From positions 24,178,350 to 24,242,349 of the forward strand of contig CM055608.1 of NCBI GenBank assembly GCA_029379385.1: a stretch of DNA of 64,000 nt, written 5' to 3'. Origin of the DNA: Quillaja saponaria. Its lineage: Eukaryota; Streptophyta; Magnoliopsida; Fabales; Quillajaceae. The notes below the pieces were generated by a model. It did not search any database, was not told the origin of the DNA, and saw only the letters and a program-made list of their open reading frames with translations. The position numbers and the translations under genes were made by a program. Below are positions 38,628 to 47,771 of the stretch, one piece after another (the stretch's first letter is position 1; each line of letters starts with the position of its first letter).

Positions 38628-38689
38628 GTTGCTCAATTCTGCGCAGGAATAATGGTATATGAAGCAGCAGGAGGACAGTGAAGGATTTG

Positions 38690-38825
38690 ATTCAATTACC
38701 CATGGCCGAGAAGCTTCTGCGAGCTGGCATGAACGTCGCTCGCCTTAACTTCTATCACGCATATCACCAAGGAACTCTCAACAATCTGAGGGCACCAATG
38801 GAAAGCACTGCTAGTCGACACCAAG
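38690..38825 (+). pseudogene. Pyruvate kinase exon fragment, copy 1
   Basis: The plus frame reads PMAEKLLRAGMNVARLNFYH, then AYHQGTLNNLRAPMEST, which matches the N-terminal part of the TIM barrel of plant cytosolic pyruvate kinase (expected EKLLRAGMNVARFNFSHG.HEYHQETLDNLR.AM.NTGI). The NFSHG catalytic-region motif has become NFYHA. The match stops at CACCAAG followed by GTATTTCC, a plausible 5' splice site, so this is genomic DNA and not a processed copy. Upstream of LPMAEK the expected TKIVCTLGP segment is missing. Only about 45 residues remain. A close copy is at 57933-58068. Confidence 0.85.
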
Positions 38826-38860
38826 GTATTTCCCTTACTTCTTTCCTGTTTCTAATAAAT

Positions 38861-40408
38861 TGGCGTTTCATTATCTCTGATTCGGCTCCATGGGTCCGAA
38901 TTTTCGAAGATATTGTGTCCTGTGTATAATTTCCGAAGTTTCAGTGTTAAATTCGTATCAAGGATTTAGTGTTTTGGTATGTGGAAGTAATTTAAAACAA
39001 ATCCAAACCTTGTACGGCAAACGCTATGTGCAAGTGGAGCTAATTGGGGAAAGATTTTGTGGTGGAGGCAGACATTACACGGCCAGTCGAGAACACTAGT
39101 GTTTCGCTACTGGATAAATCTCTCTTCAGTTTGTTTTTTAGGATTCAGTGTTTAGAATTTATTTTTGTTTGATTATATGTTTGATTGGCTAATTAAAATC
39201 TGCGATTGTGTTTAGAAATTTTAGAAATAAGATTGATGTTATATATGTGAACTATATTTTCTTGTAGTATTCCCTATTTCAAGTAGATTTTTACATCGTA
39301 TTGCTACTCTTAAATTCAAATTTGGGCTTGGTCATCGTCTCATACCAGGAAATGATCATGATTAAAGATAATGACACGGGCTCCATGGTTTATATATACT
39401 CACTGTTGTGTTAGAAAACACTTTCCCAAAATGAAAGTCACTTTTGGTATTTGGTTGTACCCATAAGAAATTAGAAAACCATTAGATGAAAGATAAGACA
39501 TATAAATAATGTTCCTAGCAGGAAAAAAAAACATATAAATAATGGCTTCTGTTACATGGCAACTGATAGGATTTTAAGTAAAGTGGTTTGCTAGGAGCTG
39601 CTAAGACTGCAGGAAGACATATCTAGAGATTAGAGGCTTTGAGCTAGGATTGTGCTCTCTAGCATATTTAGGTGGTTTTTGCACAAGGGTCAGGCTCCTA
39701 TATTCAGAATTTTCTGATACAAACATAACTTTCAAATCATCAAACAACACCATAGGTGGGTAGTACTAAAGGGTGAGGACTTAAACTTCCAACATATAAG
39801 AGTTGTGGATGCCATTGGTTTTTTAATATCTCTATCAGTTCCATTCTCATTCATAGCCCTGCATTCTTTGCATATCAATATCACGTACTGCAGAAGGAAT
39901 TTGTGAGATTGAAGTTTCGTTTAGCTCTAGCTCCACATAACACAAAGCAAGTATTTTGGGTCGAGGGCTTATGAAGGAGTTCAATCAGAGATTTATTGGC
40001 AGATATTAGATATGGGAAAACTTAATTTAGGTTGAAAATATAAAAGGGGCCCTGACTCTGGTTTTTTAAATTGCTATTTTATCTAAATTCAATCAGAGAA
40101 TTTGGCGTATTCTTTAGCCTAAATCTGAATAGGCTATGAGTGGTTTAAATTAAAAAGGGTGGTTATAGACACGACAGTATTGTACAAAGACTCCCTTTGT
40201 CAATCTCATAAAAATCAATTTTGGCTCAATCTCAAACCAGTTTCAATTTCAAAGTAAGTATTCTTCAAACCACTTTCACTTCGTAAAAATCAATTTTGGC
40301 TCAATTTCAAACCAGTTTCAAAGTAAGTATTCTTCAAACCACTTTCAATTTCTTTAAGTTTATTTTAGATATACTTTTTTTGGGTTTTGATGCTATAACC
40401 AGTGGTCC
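38861..40408. repeat. 1.55-kb tandem duplication, unit 1
   Basis: Starts CATTATCTCTGATTCGGCTC and is repeated from 40409, with the second unit interrupted by a Mutator-like element. It is intron-like sequence downstream of the pyruvate kinase exon: no coding match was seen, and related sequence follows the other exon copy at 58095-58860. Small frames at 38890-39099 and 41591-41836 are duplicates of each other and show no domain. At 40207-40350 there is a further local duplication of about 75 bp built on AAAATCAATTTTGGCTCAAT. Confidence 0.8.
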
Positions 40409-43150
40409 TTTTTCATTATCTCTAATTCGGCTCCATGGGTCCGAATTTTTGAAGATATTGTGTCCTATCTCTAAAGCACCGATACTTCAGATTGGGGGTT
40501 GTATCCGTGTCGAATACGTATCTGACACGGATACGGCCCTGATACGCTGGGATACGTATCAAATTCGTATCCATAATTACTTTTTTTAATTTTTTAATTT
40601 TTTTAAATTTGATACGGCTCGGATACGGCTTGACACGGCTCGGATACGGTTGGACACGGCTCGAATAAGACAGGACACGGCTCGGATACGACTCCCATGT
40701 TTTTGGCTGACACCAAAACATTGCATTTTGATCATTTTTACTTCTTTTCTTTGTGAATTCCTCTCCTCTGTGTCTTTTGTTCTCCAATAACAATTGTCGA
40801 TTCACTGGATTTGTATCGTTGAAGCAGCTTTTGATTCGCCGTTCCTGGGTTCGAAGCTTCTTCTGATTTTCAAACTGTTCTTCATCTTCACTGCTTGTCG
40901 AAGCTTTAAAGTTCTCAAGTTGTTCATCTTCTCCATAGCCTGTGACAGTCTAATTCATAACAATCACTGTTGAGGCCTCCAAAGCTTCCTTCCCAGTGAG
41001 TAATCCTCCACTTTTATCTCCCTCTCTCACTTCCCCTACTCTTTGTCTGAAAAATGGTGTTATGGACTTCTTATTGGCACTAATCCAGAATCTATGTGTT
41101 GTTGGCTCCAAAGCTTGCTGTTGTTAGCTGTTTTAATGTTTATGAGAATTGATGTGCATTGTTTATTGTTTCTTCTATTCCATATTAGCTTATGAAGTTA
41201 TTCTCCTTGTGTTCTAGTCTATGTTTGTTTCCTTTGTTGCTTTTGTAGAAGCGTTCATAAAGTTTGCATCTGTGAGAATATATGATAGAGTTTTGCATTG
41301 AATCCATTACTGTTGCATAAATTTTTTTGATTCTTTTTTATTTGGGACTTTCTTTTAATTTTAATTAGAGAAAAATTTAATGTAATGAATTGTGTTTGTT
41401 AGACAAGTATGTTATGAATTGTACTTGTTTGATAACTACTATATGATGAGTTTGCTCAATTTATGTTTTTTAGATAATTGTATGTTATGAATTACCACTT
41501 TATGTTATAAATTATATATATAAAATAAAATTTAAAATTATTTAATTAAACGTATCCTTAACGTATCGTATTCTTGTTTTTAAGAAATTAGTGTATTCCC
41601 GTGTCGGATACGTATCGTATCGGATTCTCGTATCCGTATCCGTGCTTCATAGTGTCCTATGTATAATTTCTGAAGTTTCAGTGTTAAATTCGTATCAAGG
41701 ATTTAGTGTTTTGGTATGTGGAAGTAATTTAAAACAAATCCAAACCTTGTACGGCAAACGCTATGTGCAAGTGGAGCTAATTGGGGAAAGATTTTGTGGT
41801 GGAGGCAGACATTACACGGCCAGTCGAGAACACTAGTGTTTCGCTACTGGATAAATCTCTCTTCAGTATGTCAGTTTGTTTTTTAGGATTTAGTGTTTAG
41901 AATTTTGGGGTTGATTTATTTTTGTTTGATTATATGTTTGATTGGCTAATTAAAATCTGCGATTGTGTTTAGAAATTTTAGAAATAAGATTGATGTTATA
42001 TATTTGAACTATATTTTCTTGTAGCATTCCCTATTTCAAGTAGCTTTGTAAACATCGTATTGCTACTTTTAACTTCAAATTTGGTCTTGGCTATTGTCTC
42101 ATACCAGGAAATGATCATGATTAAAGATAAGGACAAGGGCTCCATAGCTTATATATACTCACTATTGTGTTAGAAAACACTTTCCCAAAATGAAAGTCAC
42201 TTTTGGTATTTTGGTTGAACCCATAAAAATTAGAAAACCATTGGATGAAAGATAAGACATATAAATAATGTTCCTAGCAGGAAAAAAAAACATATAAATA
42301 ATGGCTTTTGTTACATGGCAACTGATAGGATTTTAAGTAAAGTGGTTTGATAGGAGCTGCCAAGACTGCAGGAAGACATATCTAGAAATTAGAAGCTTTG
42401 AGCTAGGATTGTGCTCTCTAGCATATATTTAGGTGGTTTTTGCACAAGGGTCAGGCTCCCATTTTCAGAATTTTCTGATACAAACATAACTTTCAAATCA
42501 TCAAAAAACACCATAGGTGGGTGGTACTAAAGGGTGAGGACTTAAACTTCCAACATATAAGAGTTGTGGATGCCATTGGTTTTTTAATATCTCTATCAGT
42601 TCCATTCTCATTCATAGCCCTGCATTCTTTGCATATCAATATCACGAACTGCAGAAGGAATTTTTGAGATTGAAGGTTCGTTTAGCTCTAGCTCCACATA
42701 ACACCAAGCAAGTATTTTGGGTCTAGGGCTTGTGAAGGAGTTCAATCGGAGATTTATTGGCAGATATTAGATATGGGAAAACTTAATTTAGGTTGAAAAG
42801 ATAAAAGGGGCCCTGACTCTGGTTTTTTAAATTGCTATTTTATCTAGATTCAATCAGAGAATTTGGCATATTCTTTAGCCTAAATCTGAATAGGCTATGA
42901 GTGGTTTAAATTAAAAAGGGTGGTTATATACACAACAGTATTATACAAAGACTCCCTTTGTCAATCTCATAAAAATCAATTTTGGCTCAATTTCAAAGTA
43001 AGTATTCTTCAAACCACTTTCAATTCATAAAAATCAATTTTGGCTCAATTTCAAACCAATTTCAAAGTAAGTATTCTTCAAACCACTTTCAATTTCTTTT
43101 AGTTAGTTTTAGATATACTTTTTTTTTGGGTTTTGATGCTGTAACCATTA
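40409..43150. repeat. 1.55-kb tandem duplication, unit 2, split by a MULE
   Basis: 40409-40468 plus 41661-43150 together equal unit 1. The junction joins GTGGTCCTTTT to TCATTATCTC. The local AAAATCAATTTTGGCTCAAT duplication recurs at 42970-43095. No gene is recognised apart from the nested transposon. Confidence 0.8.
40469..41651. mobile_element. Non-autonomous Mutator-like element, 9-bp TSD
   Basis: A perfect 9-bp duplication GTGTCCTAT flanks the element (40460-40468 and 41652-41660), the size typical of Mutator elements. Unit 1 of the tandem repeat has the unoccupied site at 38915-38923. The ends are related as inverted repeats: AAAGCACCGATAC on the left against GAAGCACGGATAC from the right end. 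Subterminal DNA is rich in GATACG, GACACGG and GTATCC motifs. 40610-40695 holds four or five copies of an 18-20-bp GGCTCGGATACGG-type unit. The interior (40740-41240) resembles a gene leader and not a transposase. The minus frame 40805-40422 merely crosses the repeats. Confidence 0.85.
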
Positions 43151-43687
43151 GTCCTTTGTTGTATCTGAGTAAATGGTGCGGCATGACTTTTTTTTTGTTG
43201 GATTCTTGATGTAAGTCATATGTGTTGCTGCTTGTGATTTTGGGGAATGAATTTCTGAAATTCCCATGCAGGACTTTAATTCAATAAATTTGGCTGAACC
43301 TCTATAACTTGCTTATGGTTTCCTTAGATGACTGTAACTGCTAATTTCAGAGCAAGAAACCTAAAAACCATTGGCAGCCTTGCATTTTTTGGTTTTCCAG
43401 TCAATCAAATCTCTTGGATTCACTTACTTATTCATATAATCATATCTCAGTATGTGAAATCATGGTCTAATATATCAAATATTAATTTACTTGTGATTTT
43501 GTTGCAATCTGGTTTATGTTACCTTGTCATTGGATTATGACTTACATTTTCTTTTTAAATATATAGTAATCTCTTCACCAGGGAGACTGTGACATACGAG
43601 TTGGTTCTTTGATACTTATGTATGTACTGATTTATATATATATATTTTTGGGTTGACTTTGTCTAATTCATATGTATTTTGATACAG
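43151..43687. other. Intervening sequence before the GDT1-like exons
   Basis: No domain was recognised. A frame at 43328-43540 starts MTVTANFRARNLKTIGS and might derive from the transit-peptide region of the GDT1-like gene that follows, but I cannot support that from family motifs. Pyrimidine-rich tracts and a TTTTGATACAG 3' splice site end the interval at 43687. Confidence 0.4.
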
Positions 43688-44836
43688 AAAGTCAGTTGTA
43701 TTGTTCACAAGAACAGCACAGAAAAGGAAAACTGCAGCAGTTCAGATAATTCATTTGCTTGGAACTCCATAGTTTTCTCATTTCAAGACCCTTATCCAGC
43801 AGTTGCTGCCTCAGATGCTGCTAGTGGGTTGAATTTCGTTCCCTTTTCAGCAGACTTTGGAGACATAAGCACTGGATTTGCTTCAGTTAGGAAAATCTCT
43901 CCATCACTGTTATGATCTGTGAATTTTTATCCTTCTTGGTGAAACATAAACTATAGTTTGTAAATGTCTTTAGCTTTGAGATTATGGTAAACAGAGACTT
44001 TCTCTTTTATAAATTTCTATTTGATGTCCCTTGACATTTATACTTTTTAGGTACTTCCGATGATGGACTTTTCTTTTTATTCCTGCAGTTTGGAGTCTGC
44101 ACCCAACTAATACCACCAATTCATATCGTTTTGTTTCCTATGACAGGCATTCTTGCTGATATTTTTCTCAGAACTAGTGGACAAAACCTATTTTATTGCA
44201 GTAAGTGTGGACTGATCTATGACTTAGTAGCAGTAAAGCAAGACCATAGTCTTTTCCCTATCATTAAATAGAATATAATGATATTCCTGATTTGGATGTT
44301 TGGATTATTGTGCAGGCACTTTTAGCATCTAGGAACTCTGCTGCTGTTGTTTTTATAGGGACATTTGGCGCGCTTGCATATGTTATTCTTTTTGTGCATG
44401 GTGATTTAGATGTTCTTTGAAATCTTAACTTCTTTTTTGCAATTTCTCACAATTAAATTCTATGCATATTAAACTAATGCGAGTAAATAGAGTATGAAAA
44501 AATTTGGACACTGATTTAGGAAGATATGAAAAGTAAGTTCCTTGTTTTATGCAGATAGTGACAACCATCTATTAACTTTAGTATGTGTCGAGTAGTAATA
44601 TAACCACATTTATGTCCAATACCGTTTTCTTACTTTCTATGATGAATTTTCCGTATAGCTTTCATGATTAAAACATCTGATTTCCACCTCTCAACAGCTG
44701 AGTATGATATAAAAAGTGATAGTCCACTTCTACTTAACTCTTGTAGTCATAAATTATTTTTGTCATGAGCAGGGCAATGACCATTGTATCTGTTGTTGAC
44801 AATGTTTCATTACGTAAATGAAATCTTGCCATTCAG
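43688..44836 (+). pseudogene. GDT1/PAM71-like chloroplast transporter fragment, four exons
   Basis: Four plus-strand pieces splice in the order of plant GDT1-like (UPF0016) proteins, which transport Mn2+/Ca2+ in chloroplast membranes. Exon A, 43688-43885, ends FVPFSADFGDISTGFAS at a GT donor. Exon B, 44147-44200, reads AFLLIFFSELVDKTYFIA between AG and GTAAGT. Exon C, 44316-44375, reads ALLASRNSAAVVFIGTFGAL. Exon D, 44773-44836, reads AMTIVSVV and, in another frame, MFHYVNEILPF before GGTAC. The signature E-x-G-D-K-T is ELVDKT, losing the glycine; the donor after exon C reads CATATG instead of GTATG; exon D has a frameshift. The second half with the repeated EWGDKS motif is absent. This is a broken partial copy with introns retained. 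Confidence 0.85.
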
Positions 44837-45850
44837 GTACAATCATTGAATATTCTTTTCATTCATAAACTGGATCATTTGACATTCTCATGGTGGTAGA
44901 ATGTTGAATACAATATTAATACTACTATCGGCCCATTTATATTGAATAACCTTTTATATGTTTATCTTTAACTTAGGCTTCAAGAAATCATTTTTTTTTT
45001 CACCCAGCTATCTTGTAAATCATCGTTTTAGTCAACATACACATTTTTCATTTTATTTTTCGATTTCTTTAAAAGGAGACTCACTAATCCAGCTGAATTG
45101 AACAGATTAGTTTGTGCTTTTGTGGTGGGTAGCATTATCCTTAATATCCTTAAATATAATTCTGCTTCAGTAGTGGCTTTTATTAGATCCTTGCTAATTG
45201 CTTTAAATAGTTTTCTCTTCAATTTATCCTTAGTCACCTTCTTGTTGGTTACATTTCTTTCTGTAGTGCATCAAACAGAAGTTACAGAACAGAAGCTCTA
45301 AAAATTACCAGATTCTTGATTTGAGTCACCAATCACTAAACTTCTTGTTTATCGGTATGTTTTTTATAACATCCCTCCCCTTTATTACTTTATTATTCAT
45401 ATCTCTCTTTTTTCTTTCTAACGTGCCTCAATTTTCTGAGCTACGGCATAACAGGGTGTGCAAATTTATTCTACAAAATTAGTCAGTTCCTACTTTTCAA
45501 TCTTCAGTCATTCTTCTGATTTTGGATAACTAAACCAGGTAAAGTACCGTGATCTACCTGTTTTTGTCTTCCATTTTGTTTTGTTCATTTTTATGATTAA
45601 TAGTTCATTGCTTGTCATCTTCTCCTCCCATTTGATTTGGATTCACATAGATTGCAGCTGAACCAGAACGGAGGTTGTTTCTGCAATTACTACAAAACTT
45701 GTGTAGTATACTGTGACACAGATAGGGTGGCAATTAGTCTATCTGTTTTGTTATTCAAAGAATGTAAAACTACTCTGGTCAAAACTAGTTGGCAAGAAAG
45801 CTCAAGTAGATGAATATGATTCTATGAAAATTATTTAACTCAAAATGCAG
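44837..45850. other. Between the GDT1-like and WAT1-like fragments
   Basis: No convincing coding match. Overlapping frames at 45028-45237 (minus) and 45098-45301 (plus) are open but have no recognisable domain. The join between two unrelated gene fragments must fall somewhere in here. Confidence 0.4.
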
Positions 45851-46155
45851 GGCAACAGGAAAGCAGCTACTTTAGTTTGTGGGCTTGAAATATTCTACAC
45901 CCACAGTTGAATGTGCTTTGATAAATTTACTTCCAGCTTTTACTTTTGTCCTTGCAGTCCTCTTCAGGTAGCTAAATAATTGATCAGATTCCCATTTTCC
46001 TTTGTTTTTCTTGTTCTGGTTTGGAAATGGCCTAAGTTCTATGTTTTTTGACAAGACAAGAATTTGTAAGGATCAAGACAAGGGCAGGGGAAGCTAAGGT
46101 AATAGGGACACTTGTGGGTATAGGTGGAGCTATGTTGTTGTTATTCTACCATTGG
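45851..46155 (+). pseudogene. WAT1-related (EamA) transporter fragment, two exons
   Basis: WAT1-related proteins are ten-helix plant membrane transporters of the EamA/DMT superfamily. The exon at 45851-45967, between TGCAG and GGTAGC, encodes TGKQLL, a stop, then [19 protein letters not shown] and [12 protein letters not shown], the GLKY-to-PAFTF helix pair of the family. The next exon (about 46050-46155) encodes KTRAGEAKVIGTLVGIGG and AMLLLFYHW, the following conserved K..GTL..GGA(M)L block. The TAG sits where an aromatic residue is expected. Only about 70 of about 370 residues are present. It lies on the same strand as the pyruvate kinase and GDT1-like fragments. Confidence 0.85.
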
Positions 46156-46234
46156 AAAACCATATTTTTTTTATTTTTTTTTAAAAAGGACTATTACAGT
46201 TGGTTGATATTAATTTTTTTCCTATTAAAAAAAA

Positions 46235-46372
46235 AAAACAAAAAATCAGTACCGACCAATCCCCCAGATTTTTGCCTGACTCACATAACCCACAGTCTTC
46301 CATTAAGTAACCAACTTTTGGATGATTACCGATCAACTTAGTTTGTTGGTAATGATCGTTTTTCTTGTATTG
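46235..46372. repeat. ACCGACC repeats ending in a CACTA-like terminus, right cluster
   Basis: The plus strand ends TTTTTCTTGTATTG at 46372. Its complement, CAATACAAGAAAAA, differs by one base from the CACTACAAGAAAAA end of many plant CACTA elements. Immediately inside are ACCGACCAATC, TTACCGATCAACTTAG and TTGTTGGTAA repeats matching those at 36500-36930 and 57300-57560. I read this as the right end of a CACTA-type element that may include the gene fragments to its left. Confidence 0.6.
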
Positions 46373-47138
46373 CATATAACATCTGGTTCCTTAAACCAAA
46401 AAAATAATATTATATTTTTGTTGGAGTGAATATATTTTGGGGGTTCTTTTTACAAATAATGCTAGCCTCATAAGGAAAAGAAAAAGAAGAAAAAAAGAAA
46501 ACCTCGTTTAATATTATTGATGAACTTGTGTGTGGAGAAATTTAGGACTAAACAAAATAGAGGAATTAGGAAATATATAGACTCTAGTCTTTTCCCTAAG
46601 AAATCAAGACATTAATTCCAATTGAATTCCGATCTCTTCAATTAAAGAGAATGTTTATAGAAAAAGAAAAGAAAAAGAGAGCGTGAGTGCATAAAAGGAA
46701 GTTGAGAGTTTCTTGGGAAAGGAAAACTTGATACAAATGGCTAAAGAGAAATTATAGTTGTGAATACAAGAAACTTTCAATCTTGAATCCCATAATTAAA
46801 AGATCTTGATGCAAACGTATGCCAAATAAGCTTAATTGGTGTTTATTCATAAAGATTCAAGCTACTTAGTCACTGCATCAAAGTACTCCTACTTACAATA
46901 AACATAAGACACCTATAAGGAATCTTGTTCTCTTTATATCTATGAAAACAAACAATATATCGTTGGAGGAATCTAGGAATACCACACATCCTGCAGAAAG
47001 ATTCAAATGTTAGTAATGAAATCTGTAAAAACTAGAAAGGACTATTTATGCATGTGCTATTGACATACAAGTCCACAGATGTCAAGGCTCTTCCCATTTT
47101 TGTTGGTGATATGAAGCTGATTTGTTGTTGCATTAACA
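46373..47138. other. Downstream flank of the CNL gene
   Basis: This is the 3' side of the minus-strand CNL. A minus-strand CTGCAG followed by GATGTGTGG near 46990 could be a splice site in the 3' untranslated region, but this is weak. No other gene is seen. Confidence 0.4.
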
Positions 47139-47771
47139 TCACTTTGTAGAAGTTCCTGCAGCTTGATCATTGTTGCCTTCCTCCAAATCCGATACAACAT
47201 TTCTCCCACCATCGTTGATGAAGAATTTATCCATGTTTTTCAATTTGGGACATCCAGATACATCAAACTTCACTTTGGATGGCCATTCCAGCGAACAAGA
47301 CTGGTCGCAAAAGCTTTCCAGTTCCGGTAGATGGGATAGCTCGATGGATTCTACCAATGGGAAATATGTCATATTTACTTCTCCATTTGCAATGACAGTC
47401 TTTAACGCATTGCACTGTCCAACATATAATGCATCCAAATTGATGAGAAGATTTGCTACGGGTGGTAACATTATATACGTTAACTCACCGCACTCGCTTA
47501 CATATAAATCTCTAAGGTTTTGGAACCCAATGACCGGTTGTCTACCCATCCTCCAAATGTGCTTCAAATTTTTTAATGACGCAAAGAACATCTCATGAAT
47601 GGAGTTAAACAAGGGATTAGAGTAATTTATATTTTCGAGTTGAAATACAACTTCTAATGAATCACAGTTGATTAAGAGAAGTTCTTCCACTTTGTGCAGC
47701 GTCTCTCCTTGATAATATGTGATGGAATCAACATTGGCAGCAACAACACTCTTATTCTCATTCAATGCAAC
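47139..47771 (-). CDS. CNL exon 3: terminal LRRs and stop
   Basis: The acceptor TTTTGGCAG lies directly before 47771. The exon joins exon 2 in phase (NKQ|VALNENK), is 633 bp including the stop, and contains further degenerate LRRs (VEELLLINCDSLEVVF, FQNLRDLYVSECGELTYI, LDALYVGQCNALKTVI, SKVKFDVSGCPKLKNM). The C terminus is a short acidic tail ending AAGTSTK. The plus-strand frame at 47170-47598 is its antisense shadow. Confidence 0.85.
   Translation of the reverse strand, partial: VALNENKSVVAANVDSITYYQGETLHKVEELLLINCDSLEVVFQLENINYSNPLFNSIHEMFFASLKNLKHIWRMGRQPVIGFQNLRDLYVSECGELTYIMLPPVANLLINLDALYVGQCNALKTVIANGEVNMTYFPLVESIELSHLPELESFCDQSCSLEWPSKVKFDVSGCPKLKNMDKFFINDGGRNVVSDLEEGNNDQAAGTSTK

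Noticed and set aside
45028..45301. Overlapping frames on both strands between the GDT1-like and WAT1-like fragments
   Set aside because: I tested the idea that they are missing GDT1-like exons but found no match to the EWGDKS half or its linker.
30803..46372. One giant CACTA element from 30803 to 46372
   Set aside because: 35917 has its own CACTA-type right end, and the subterminal motifs of 30803-35917 differ from the ACCGACC family further right.
47170..47598. 142-codon plus-strand frame, and plus frames at 49907-50278 and 49454-49723
   Set aside because: These are antisense shadows of the CNL coding sequence.
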